From positions 1 to 64,000 of the forward strand of contig JASAMV010002936.1 in the NCBI GenBank assembly GCA_030248065.1: a stretch of DNA of 64,000 nucleotides, given 5' to 3'. Each line of letters opens with the position of its first letter. Positions within the stretch are counted from its first letter, which is position 1. The notes beneath the pieces were generated by a model. It had not been told where the DNA came from, made no database searches, and saw only the letters and a list, made by a program, of their open reading frames with translations. Source of the stretch: Rhynchonema sp. JSB1_4 (lineage: Eukaryota > Nematoda > Chromadorea > Monhysterida > Xyalidae). A program made the translations under genes and the position numbers. Shown piece by piece: positions 36,801 through 49,200 of the stretch.

Positions 36801-39800
36801 ATGTCCGATAATCAACCCACATTTCGCGTCGAGTCTGAAGAAGGCGATCGAATCTTCGACCCTCCCACTGACGTGGCCTCGTGCGCGCACGTCAGCTCCA
36901 TTGGAGCCTATCGCGATCTCTATCACGAATCAATCTCGAATCCAAGCGAATTCTGGCGCAAAATCTCCACTGATCTGCACTTTGAAACGGCCGACACATC
37001 GAATGAGATTCTCAAGTACAACTTCGACGTGACCAAGGGTCCGATCAAGGTGACGTTCATGGAGAAAGCACGCACCAACGTGGCGTACAATTGTCTCGAT
37101 CGGCACATCAACAATGGAATGGGTGATAAAGTGGCGTTTTATTGGTTCGTTCGCCTTTTTTGATTTAATGTCTTATGTTCATCATTAGCTTTGGTTATTC
37201 CCTGATATTTTTCTTCTTTCATGGCCCGGTCCACAGAACCGTGTTACCTTAACTTTGGAACCAACCTTAACGGCTTTTCGGCTCCTAAAAGACCCAAGAA
37301 TTTGGCCAAGTTACCCCCAAAACGCAAAAAATCCACACTTTTTGTAAAAAAATAAAAATTTGGAATTTTTTTTTGAATTTTTGGTTGATACTGACTGACA
37401 CTAACGTTAATGTAAAGGTAAACAAAAGAGATAATTTTTTTAGCATTTTTGGTCGTCATTGTCTCTTTTATGTTTGCGTTTATGTTGGTGTTAATGTTAA
37501 GGTTAAGGCAATCCGCTTCTGGTGAACCGGGACCAGGTGTGTTTTTAGTTCAGGAGACGATATTTATTCGTCGATGTTCCCTTTTCCCGTTTCTTCAGGG
37601 AAGGCAACGAGCCGGCGGACCAGAAGACGTTGACATACAAAGACATGCACAAGCTGGTGGTCAACATTGCTAATGTTCTTCGCGCCAAAGGTGATTGTTT
37701 CATTTCGGGGTGGCTGGTGTTTTGGGCTAATGGTGCAGTCGTCGTCGACTCAAGTGGTCAACTCTCGTCTTGAACTCAACCAGCCCCAAATGAGCGCTAG
37801 GCCTTGTTTTGCATTCGCAGATATAATATGCACTGCATTATACAACAGCAGAAGGCTACATCGCTGTGTTACACACAGGTGTGAAGAAAGGCGACCGAGT
37901 GTGCGTGTATCTGCCGATGATCCCCGAACTGCCAGCCGTGATGCTCGCGTGTGCTCGAATCGGGGCCATGCACAGCGTTGTCGTTAGTTCACTCACATTC
38001 ACCCCACGTATCTGAACAGTTTTTGGATTCTTTTTATCAAACTGGAAATGTCAGTGTGAAAATACACAGCTGCAGCTAAACGAGAAAACAACGGTGTTGA
38101 TAATGCACAGTCGTACAATTTCAGTTCGCCGGTTTCTCCGCTGCGTCTCTGTCTTCGCGCATCGACGACGCCAAAGCTGATGTGCTGATCACTTCTGACG
38201 CGTTCACCAGGGGACCGAAAGTGATCAACTTGAAACAGATCGCTGATGACGCAATCCAGCGATGCAAAATGGCTGTACGTTATGAATTAGGCTTCAAGTC
38301 GGCACCAATCAAATAATGTACTCTTTTGTATCGTGAAAATCACTATTTCTTTTTGTCTCCTTGCTCTCGTCAGGATGGGAATATATTGTTTCCGTGTAAT
38401 GCGTAAAAACGGTGTTTTCCTTAAAAACCCAAAAAACTGCTTTTTTCAACCGTTCCGGGGTGTGTGAAGATAATCTAAGAAAAACCGAAAAAACAAACCG
38501 AACGGTTTCCCCCAAGAATTCGTCATTTTTTTGCATAAAGAACAAGCTTTTCTCAAACCGGAATCAGTCACGGTAAAAGCCGCCGCAGTTGCTTGTTTTG
38601 GGCACAACAGAACATATAATAATCACCATTATGAAATAGTAGTGGTTTTTCGGCAACTATACGGGGTCTAGCTGTTCCAGCTGAATGCATGCACAACTGA
38701 TGCTTTCTTGCAGGGACATACGGTGTCGACGTGTTTGGTGGTCAGACACATCGATCGAGTGACGATGCCAGACAAATGCGTGAAACCAAACGTTTGTGTG
38801 TTTAGTTTGGTGTTGGTTGTATTTTATGACCGTTCAGTGGCGCTTGACGGGCGGGTGTTTTGACGTCTGTTTTCGGCTAATACTAATGTCGTACACACAA
38901 TCTGTGTTTGCAATGCAGACCAGCGCAAGGATAAGCTCAAGAAGTTATGCATGGCGTATACCACGTGCGAAAACGACATCAGTATAAGTCAAAGTACGCA
39001 TTGCAGTGCGCTTACAACCCCGACGTGGATGTGTATCTGGACGAAATGCTGACAAAACACGCCGATGACCCCGATCATGTTGAGTGGCTTGGCGGGGAAG
39101 ATCCGTTGTTCATGCTGTACACATCGTTAGTCAATTGATTTGAACATTTGTGTTATTGCTGCAGGTCTTGCGTTCGTGTTTACCCAGTCTTTACCCGGTA
39201 TTTTACCAAGCACGTCATCAATTGGGTGAGCAGAGGCAAAACAATTATACGTTCCATAGGTTGGCGTCAATTATGTACAGTATATAAAGGCCATTAGCGG
39301 TTGCCCTGATGGGTTCGGCATTGCAAGACCGAGTTAATTCTGAGTGAAGAGCGGACTAGAGGATCACAACTTTGGTATCGGGCCAGAGTGCTCGAAATCA
39401 AGCTAACAATGTGTGTTGTTGTTACAGCGGCAGCACGGGCAAACCGAAAGGTCTTGTGCACACGCAGGCCGGCTACATGGTGTACGCGTACGCGACCAGC
39501 AAGTATGTGTTCGATCTGCATGCTGCCAACGATGTGTACTGGTGCACTGCCGATTGCGGATGGATCACCGGTCATACGTACATCACCTATGGACCCATGC
39601 TCAATGGAGTCACCAGTGTGCTGGTGAGTATCGAACGTGACCATATTCGAATTTCCTTCCTCGGCAATCGAATATGTCCACACATTTGGGGCCAAAAACC
39701 GCGATCAGAGCATCAGTCGAAACAACTGATATTACCCTGCTGATTATAATTCCACCCATGATGCTGTCAGTTGTACAGTGATTTTTAATGTGTAACCGAT

Positions 39801-41959
39801 TTTCAGTTCGAGGGCACCCCGATTCATCCGAATCCCGGTCGGTACTGGGAAGTCGTCGCTCGATATAAGGTTGGAGGTTCATCGGATCAGAGAGTTTTTA
39901 ATATACGATCTCCCGCAGTCAAAAGACAAGATAAACCCGAACGCTTTCAGGTGTCTAAATTCTATACGGCGCCGACGGCCATTCGCTCGTTGATGGCATT
40001 CCGCGACGAATTTGTGAGCGAACAGGACCGATCGAGTCTGCGAGTGCTGGGCACCGTGGGTGAACCGATCAATCCGGCCGCATGGTTGTGGTACCACAGA
40101 GTGGTCGGAGAGAAGAAATGTGCCATTGTTGACACTTACTGGCAGACGGAGACGGTCGGTGAGCGGGGTAGGCGTGGGTGTTTGTGTTCGATTGTGCCAT
40201 TCAAACGGGCAAGCAATCAGCATTGGTGTTGTTGAATTGTTTGAATGAATTTATGCTCCACATGAAAAATTCGTTATGAACATGGTATAGCTGGTGTTAC
40301 TTGTCAACGTTCGCTGAGACAGCAAGCAACCGCGTCAGATTTACGCAAATATGCAGCACTAAGCCCGGTCGATAATTGACGGATACGTAGCTATTTCAGG
40401 GTGGTCACATAATCACGCCATTACCGGGTGCCACTGTCACCAAGCCCGGTTCGGCGACATTCGGTTTCTTTGGCATCGAGCCAGCGTTGGTGGATGACAA
40501 AGGACGCGAGATTGATGGACCGAGTGAGGGAAATCTGGTGGGAATTCATGCATGAATTGATGCGCCAGTCAGTTGGATGCCAGTGTATCACCTATTTTCT
40601 CTTCCATTGCATTTACAGTGCGTGAAACGCGCCTGGCCGGGCATGGCGCGCACGATCTACGGCGATCACAAACGTTTCGAACAGACCTACTTCGCTTCAT
40701 TCCCTGGATATTATTTCACTGGCGACGGTTGGTGTTGTTTGTTGGCTGATACCAATTCGATAGCTAGAATAAATGTTATTACGCCTTGATGAATCAGGCG
40801 CCAAGCGTGACGATGACAATTATTATTGGGTGACGGGACGAGTGGATGACTTGATGAATGTTAGTGGACATCTGCTGTCAACAGCTGAGATCGAATCGGC
40901 TTTGGTGAGTTGGGGGCATGGCCCATGGGTGCGTGTGCCAGATTTGCACAAAGTTCGGGGTGCTAGCTTGGCCATCTGGCTCGGGCGCAACGCACCCTAG
41001 CGGGCGCAGAGATATGGTTTCCTGCTTGTGACCACTTTGGAGTGAAATCTTTGCGTCAGCGCTCGACCCCTGCACGCTTTCTGTTCTGTCCGGTAGTCTG
41101 AGCATCTCATCCTGCACATTCCCTATTGGTCCAACAACGCTGTCGCTCCTACACGCAGGTGTCGCACGATTTGGTTGCTGAGGCGGCCGTGGTCGGCGCA
41201 CCCGACGAAATCAAGGGTCAGGTGCCGTACGCATTTGTGACGTTGAAATCGGTTGGTGTTTTATGAATGTCTTTTAAATTCTATTCCTGGTAAAATTGGT
41301 AACTTTTCATTTGTTTTTTGATTGTTAGCATGCCCAATCCGTTGTATGTATCGGTGTCAGAATGAGCACAATTGTGGTCCGAGCTGCGGCGAGAGTTAGC
41401 CACCCACAGCTATTAAAATATGTTGCACCAATGAACGCCTCTGTACACAGGGTGCGCAGTTGAACGCAGAGTTGGAAAAAGAGCTGAAGCAAGTGGTTCG
41501 CGACCGAATCGGTGCGATCGCCACCCCCGGCTACATCCAGTTGGCACCCGGACTGCCCAAGACACGCTCGGGCAAGATCACCAGACGCATATTGCGAAAG
41601 GTGGCTGCTGGCGATCAGAATGCCGATCTGGGTGACATCACCACGCTCGCTGATGAATCCGTTAGTTGCTGGCAGAGTTGGACTTGTGATAACGATGATG
41701 CAATACATACCTTGTAAGGACATCATGTTCTAAAAGTCAAACAGCTGAAAATTTCAAGGTCATACAGCACGAAGAAATTCTGCAAATACAGTTCGGTTTC
41801 TGGCCTACTTGCGGAAACGATTTTTAAATTCGAAGAGATTTCACGTGCATTTCTCTGAAAGAATCATACAGTTCTCATCGCAAGCTGTAGCTCATTAAAT
41901 GATTGCAGGTAATCCCGGAGTTGTGGGCTGGACGCAACTCGTTGGCTGCAAGCGGATAG
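36801..41959 (+). CDS. ACSS2: Acetyl-CoA synthetase (ACSS2-like)
   Basis: Acetate-CoA ligase (AMP-forming): acetate + ATP + CoA to acetyl-CoA + AMP + PPi, cytosolic/nuclear. About 14 exons. Exon 1 (36801-37144) starts MSDNQPTF and ends GDKVAFYW, split in phase with exon 2 (37599-37690, EGNEPADQ). Then [16 protein letters not shown] (37879-37982), [13 protein letters not shown] (about 38126), the P-loop [11 protein letters not shown] across the junction 39125/39428, [54 protein letters not shown] across 40150/40401, [14 protein letters not shown]-like [22 protein letters not shown] and [14 protein letters not shown], with the regulatory/catalytic lysine. The last exon is 41909-41959 ([12 protein letters not shown]), stop TAG. 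Length and order match animal ACSS2. No mitochondrial presequence is seen. One small exon near 38930-39010 is not placed with certainty. Confidence 0.93.
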
Positions 41960-43204
41960 CGACGCAAACATGGCAGAACGATAATGCGGAAAGCAATGCC
42001 CTCAAATTTGTAGTTTGATGTTGTTGGGATGAGCAATTTCTTAGATTTCTACTACTTTAGCTGTGTTTTCTTTCACCCAAAACAAGAGAGGGCTATTACG
42101 TTTATTTCTCTGCACATAGTATGAAAGCGAAATACAGGTAGTCTCAAACTCTGGAATAGATTGTTACAGTTTCTTGTGCTAATTCAATATAATCATCTCG
42201 CTCTGTTTTTGTGTTGTTCCGCGCTGAATCTTATATTTTTGAACGAAAGTATTCATTGTCGGTCACGCATATTTTATTCCGGTGGGGTTGTTCCATAATT
42301 CAACACTCATTTATTTTCTTGCTTTTTGGTGTTTTGAGTTTTGCGCTTCTCCTGCCAATTACTGTTCCCGCCACACACACAACATTCATACATTCACAAG
42401 CACAGTGTTCTCCGGTTTTGTCGTTGTCGTTTGTCTTGTGATGTTTTTATGTTTCTTTGATTTTGTCTTGTACGAGGTATTTTACGTGGTTGGTCTGACA
42501 GAGGCATTAATTATTCGTACAGTACGTCGGCGATTTTCTTCTCGCGCACGCTCTCATCTCAACGTTTGAATGTTTCATCGGTTTTGTTTGACCTATGTTT
42601 ACGACAACGTATTGCATGGCAGCCGCTTTTAGAATTTTACATAAACGTACATAATACTGATAACATATGTAATAACTCAAATAATATTGCTACACAAACA
42701 AATCAGAATCTTCCCCCCTTCTCCGCCCACCCCCAAACCAAAAAAAGAGACACCCCCCAAACCCCCCCCCCCCACCCCCCCCCACCCCTCCCCCCCCAAA
42801 AAAAAACCACCTACTACGTATATATTTTATGTGGTTAAAATATTAATTAAAATCAATTGGTTGATATTCAGATACCGAATGCAAAGTTTCTCAACTGCTC
42901 GCTGTGCTTGCAGACGAGTGTACTTGACTGATTGATTGCTTTGTCGTCAAAATCCTAGCGTTGTGTTTCCGATGAGAAGTGCACTTCACAATTGTAATTT
43001 GCCAGCGTCAATGCTCGGTTGGGCATGGGTGTGATAATGATCTGCGTCCCCAGCACATTCCGACCGATACTGCTCTGATGCCAGTCCGCCTACGTTGTCG
43101 GTTGAGATGTGAAGCGGACCGTTCTTGTCGTCTTTAGATTAGGGAATTCCGAACCTGTTTCAGGTGTCGCCACAAATCGCATCAAGCAACCCACCTGCAG
43201 TGTC
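41960..43204. other. Intergenic spacer with a C/A-homopolymer tract
   Basis: No gene supported. At about 42708-42815 the plus strand has almost no G or T outside short words and is made of C runs and A runs, flanked by ordinary sequence. The tract gives a false Pro-rich reading frame. It resembles the T-depleted tract at 9830-10250. Confidence 0.5.
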
Positions 43205-46200
43205 ATGGATTCGCCATCTACCAGTCATACGCCACGTGTCAGTCGTGACGTAGACGGTACGTCATCAAGAATCACAACCGATTCGGAGACCGTGGAATTG
43301 TATGTGCTCAACATCAATGACCTGACCGATGAACAAACAAAACTCGCATTTGACTGTGCCCCATTCAACGACGCGTTCAAACAACGATATCAAGAATTGT
43401 TTCAGGTTGGTGTTTGAATAGTTTGTCCTGTCCATAATTGCTGCTCTCCGAATCTCTGAGCCGACTTTGTCTCAGTGCCAAAGACTGGCAAGCTAAGCGA
43501 AGAAGTGGGCTGAAGTGATCTCCGTAGAGTTGCACGTAGAAAGCGATGTAAAAAATACGCCTCGCGCGCGACTTTTATATGCCAAATCGACCGTTTTGCA
43601 GCTTCTGCAGCAAGTCGGTGTCGAGCCACAATGGTTAACCGTGACGGAATTGATGTCGAAAAGGCTGCGTCGTTCGGATGTGCTGATTTTGCCCGTATTT
43701 TTTGGGCCCGTCTTCAATCGCGTGTTCGATCAGCAAAAACAGAAAATGAAGTGCCGGTTGGTCTGACTTGTATTCAAAGCACGTATTGTACAAACGTAAG
43801 ACCAGGTCATGTGGGTTTTTGGTGTCTCGTGCGGGCACAGGCAAAAATGGTATAAAACACTCAAAAACTGACCTTATTTTTAGCAATCCGTGGTATAAAA
43901 TGTCAAAATTTTCGCGGTACGCGCGATTGCTGTTAATTTTTTTAGGCCAAAACCACTATTTAGCATCAAAACGCACCAAAAACACATTACATCAGTGATA
44001 AAACAACATATTTTACCCCATTTTAAAATGATCCAGTAGATTTCAAAATGAGCCTGTAGATTTTCCCAAATGAGCCAGTGGCTCATTTTGAAAAAAATCC
44101 TATGACAGGCTTTCCTATAAATTAAAGGGCTCGGGACATAACCGAAGGAAGGGTAGCAGGACATATTGTTACATATCGTTGGTAAGCATTCCGACAGCCT
44201 ATGTCACGCACAAATTTTAAGCTCCTTGGAGATTCGCTATCTCTTGGTAGAGGGACCTTTCGTTCCAGAAAAAACTGATTTTTTGCGCAAATTGGAACGA
44301 CCGGTGCAGAAACTCCAAATGAGTTGAAGGTCAAGTAACACCTGGATAGGATTACAATAGCTTCGTAGTAGCTTACCATCACAACTTCAGTCGATCAAGC
44401 TATTGCTTCACACGGTGAGGGTGCGAAACGTACCAAAAATCGGCCTTATTTTTCGAAAACACAAGTTTGTCCCTAAATTTTGAGGCCACGCTTAGCGCTG
44501 CGGAAATAAGAATGCAATGGGGAAATAGAGCATCGTCGAAAGTACCAGAAAATAAGGTTTTTAAATTTTTTAACTTATGACTAGCTCCGTGACAGGCCTA
44601 AAAATCCATTAAATTGCCGCTAAATTAGGTGGTAACATTCATCGCCAGAATTGTGACAAATAAAGGCCACAGATTGTATCGGATTCGAAACAAAAAAGTG
44701 AGAGAAACGTCTGGTTTAACAACCTATCAAGGTCCGAAGACCCCAATGTCTGCAGATCTCTCGGGGCAGCCATACTAACCTGAACATGATATTCAGCTAT
44801 AAATGCTTATTGTTAAGAGCTATTGTAAATATGACAGCACCAAAGAATGTATCTCGGGATTAGCTTTCGAATGATATATAACAAGCCCCAATAAATTCTT
44901 ACGCTTAAGGGCAGAGGTTAAAAATTGCTTTTTTGACGATTCTGGAATGAACCGTCACGTCACCGTGTGCGATTTCGGAATTTTGACCGTTTCTTGTCCA
45001 TAGTAAGAGATAGTATGGGCATGTTATATATCGTTCGATAGCTACGTTGAAGCTACATCGTGTGATGCTATCAAATGTGCAATAATCTTTAACAGTAACG
45101 ACTTATAGCCAAATATCTTATTCAGGCTGGCATGGCTGCAGCAGCCGGACCATGGAGTTTGAAGTCTTGAAACTCGTCTAGATTGTTGGACTGTGCGTTT
45201 ATCTGACTTTCTCGTTTCCGATGCAATGCAATACGTGGCTTATTTACATCACATTTCCGTCAATGAATGCAACTATGCAGTTTAGGGGCAATTTTTAGGT
45301 CTTTTTCGGCCTGTCACGCCGCAGTCTGAGGGCATCGAAATTTAAAAACCTTATTTTCTGGTACTTTTGACAACGCTCTATTTTTCTATTGCATTTTTGT
45401 TTCTGCAACGCCAAACGCGGCCTCAAAATTTAGGGACAAACTTGTGCTATCGAAAAATGTGGCCGATTTTTGGAACGTTTCTCACCCTTACCAAGTGAAG
45501 CAATGCTTCGAGCGACTGAAGTTCTCATGATAAGTTATCCAGAAGCTGTTGTAATCCTATCCACGTGTTACTTGACTTTCAACTCATTTGGGGTTTCTGC
45601 ACCGGTCGTTTCAAGTTGTGAAAAAATTCACTTTCTTCTGGAACGAAAAGTCGCTCTACCAAGAGATAGCGAATCTCTAAGGAGCTTAACATTTGTGCGT
45701 GACATATGCTGTCACAGTGCTTTCCAACGATGTGTAACACTGCGCTCTGCTGCCCTTCCTTCGGTTATGTCCCGAGCCCTTTAATGAAACTTTATCAAGG
45801 GATTTCAGACTATACGGTCCGGCGATTTGTCTCAAAATGGTGAAAGAACGAAAGGTCGGTTTCTTGAGCCTATGTGATTGTCAATCTTTTGCGAGTATTA
45901 GTATGGGTATGTTGTTAACAGATGCAGAATTAATGGCAGTTTAATTATAAAACGTGCATGACACACATTTGTATAAGGCAATCCATCGGCTCATGGCACT
46001 TCTTAGGCCGATCTCACAATGCAAGCGCGTTAGCGTGTTAGCGTGCGACATGCGCACGCTTTTGCACTCACAATGGAAAAAGCTGATTAGCGCGTTAGCG
46101 TGCGACCAAGTTTTCTGGCACGCTAACGCGCTGATCCGCAACGCGCTTTTGCACTCACAATGCAAAGCTGATTAGCGCGTTGGCGCGTTAGCGTGCACGC

Positions 46201-49200
46201 TAACGCGCTTTTCGTGATTAGAACTGGTTCTAATTTTTTTGCGCGTCAGCACCGGGGGTGCATGTAGTTCATAATTTTTTAAAATAATGTACACATGGGG
46301 AAGTGCTGCGAAACATTTTTGTTGCATTTTTGTGTGGTATTGCCCGTCTCTTGTGAAGAAGAGGTGTGCACATGTGCTTGCTTTGCATTATCAAAGGAAG
46401 ACAAAAACAGAACGTTTCCCGGATCCGTGCACTGTGCTTGCTCTGGCGCTGTGATTACAATGTGACTATCAAATCGTAGAAAAGTCAAACCGAAATGTTT
46501 GCATGAAACTCGATTACGAGAATTTACAATAAACTCTCTCTCATGACTTCAATCTCCATTTTGTATGTATGATAATAATTTCATTTCTGCTGAACAGCAA
46601 TATGCACATCAACAACAGTTGCACATAAACTAAATTATACACATGCCGGGTGGCGACAGACGACGTGAAGATTTGGTCACTACAACAGCACAAAATGCAA
46701 TCCAGTCTGACAAGCAAAATCAGTCATGTTTTGTCATGGGTTGCAAGCACTGGTATTCTTTGCTTGCCGAATCCGGCACCGTGGCCGAACTGGTGCTCGC
46801 CGATGATTGTGGACGGCTGCCGCTGTTGTCCGATGTTTCAAGAAACTGTGCTTCATACATGATTTGCTTATGATTTGGTCAGCTCAGATTCCAGCTCGAA
46901 TTCAGAATCGGACTCGGACTGATGAAATTGTGATCTTTGTTACTCATCTCTGCCTGTTTTCAAGTCATTCTGTATGATGTCACATTATAGCCTGTCCTCG
47001 TTTGTTGTTGAAAACTGTAATCCGATCTGTCAGAAAAAAAAAGCAAAACATGACAATTCGTGTGTTGGCGACACAAAAAAGCAGACAAGCAATACAATTC
47101 AATGAAACGAAACAAAAAATTCTGCACTGAACTATGCCCGGATTAAATTTCTATTGTGAGTGCAAACGCGTTTTGCTGATTAGCGTTTTAGCGCGTTAGC
47201 GTGTCGCTGATAAGCGCGCGCGCTAACGCGCTTTTTCTAATTTCCATTGTGAGTGCAAAAGCGTGCGTGAAAAGCGTGCACGCTAATCAGCAACACGCTA
47301 ATGCGCTAACGCGCTAACACGCTAACGCGCTGCATTGTGAGATCGGCCTTACATGCCCAGCGCATGCAGCAGCACACGCCATTTTCTAAACAAAACAACA
47401 CTTTGGGCGAGTGTCATAGTTTGATGACCGCTTTTTAATTTGTTCAGTTTTTATTTGCTGCTTGATACAACACTTCTCTGCACTGTTGCAAAATTTGGGG
47501 ATGTTTCAACTCATAACTACAGAGAAGAGAGGCATTCATTGATGGCAGTAATGTAGCGTGCAGCCTGTGTGTGTTGAGTGCCATGAGCTGGCGGATTGCT
47601 TATAAAATGTTCCGATACTTCGCAATCAGTGTTAGCTCGTGCCTGCTGCACGAAAGTGCATGGAAAGACTTCAGAACTGTGTTCAAGAGCAACGTGTTGT
47701 TTTCATGCGCCCTGCACCAACAATTGCAACAGCATGTTTCATATTGCAGATGCTGCCGAAACTTGATGAGCCGCTGTGCTCGGACACAATGGCTGGATGT
47801 GTGGTCACATTCTCGCAGATTCCACCTCAAGAACGGGTCTGCTTCATTTGATTGACTCACTAATATTCAGGGCCCAGGCGAAATACCAACTGAATTTCTT
47901 TCGTGGAGTACAGTCCTAAGAGGGTTGGAGGCAGGGCCTTTCTTGTCGGTACTTGACGTGCACTATACGTGTCTCTAGTTGATCACATGTGTTCTGGTGC
48001 GCACTCATTTTGCAGCGGGAGTTGTCGAACAAAGTGTTCTGGATGGGCGGTCGTGCTTCGAACCTGTACAACGAGAACATAACGCACGTTGTCGCCACTG
48101 GGGTGCAGAGTGAGAAATGCCGGGTACGTTAGTCTATTACATATTTTTTGTTGATGCCCCAAGATTGGCGCTTCACCTGTGTCACGATGTGTATGGTCGT
48201 CCACGGCCTCTAGCAGCCGATATCATTGCATTGTGAAGGCAGTGAGTGAATGTTCAGGTGGCCATCAAATCACACAAACCGATTCTGTCGACGGACTGGA
48301 TCGAACACCTCTGGCTGAGAGTGCAAACACATTTCGACGATGTGGCTGAACTGAGGGCATCGGATAAGAAAGTGGTCGATTCATATCTGTTGCCTCCGTT
48401 TGCCGGACTTGTGGTGAGTCGGAATTATGACGGGGTGGCAATCAGCGTAAAGACAGTCGACGCTTCGAAGACATTGTATCATGTCGGTGATACTTGGTGA
48501 TCTGTCTGGTTTTGGTGAACATTGTGTGTATTTGGTGATTTACTGATCAGACTCCAAACACAGTATGACCAGGACTGATCACCAATCTTGATACCAGTTT
48601 CAGTAACTCTATACTCTTTGATAATCGATTGTGTTGTGTTGTGCCAGATGTGTTTGACGGGTTTCAATAACGATCGAGATCTGTTGCAACGTTTGATCGA
48701 AGAGAACGGCGGCGAATTCCACTGCGAACTCCATCGTCGCAAGGTCACACATCTGATTGCCGAAGGCACTGATTGTTAGTGGTGGTCGACGATTTTTCTT
48801 AAATCGTAAATTTGATGGCGATTGGATATTATAATTTGCAGCGGCCAAGTACAAGAAGGCCAAACAATGGGTGACGAAGCAGAACTGCAACATGGTTATT
48901 GTGACACGTCGATGGCTGGAACACTCAGTGAAGAAAAAAGCATGCCAACCGGTCGACAAGTATAGGTAATGAAACGGCTGTGTAGCTGCTGTGCGCTTTT
49001 GTATTTGCATGCAACACAGTCGCGTGTTATGTACCGATGGCGCTCAAACTACTAGAAAGTGGCATATAGCCACGTGAGCTGTGGCCAGTAAGCTCATGTT
49101 TGTTACGGAAACGTGAAACGCATAGTGGAAAATGCAAGCTGTGTGCATAAAGCGACACTGTACATAGTCATAGACATGTGCGTGGAACCAACTTTGATAG

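Noticed and set aside
42566..42935. Pro/Lys-rich frame
   Set aside because: Generated by the C and A homopolymer tract.
46643..46920. Frame inside the TTA element ending near a Ser/Asp-rich stretch, at first read as a gene end with a WD-like VKIWS
   Set aside because: It lies within a transposon in a TOPBP1 intron, has frame breaks and no recognisable transposase or repeat domain.
46020..47340. Regular GCGTTAGC words considered as a CRISPR-like or satellite array
   Set aside because: The words sit only at both ends of one element with inverted termini and TTA duplication; there are no spacers of regular length.
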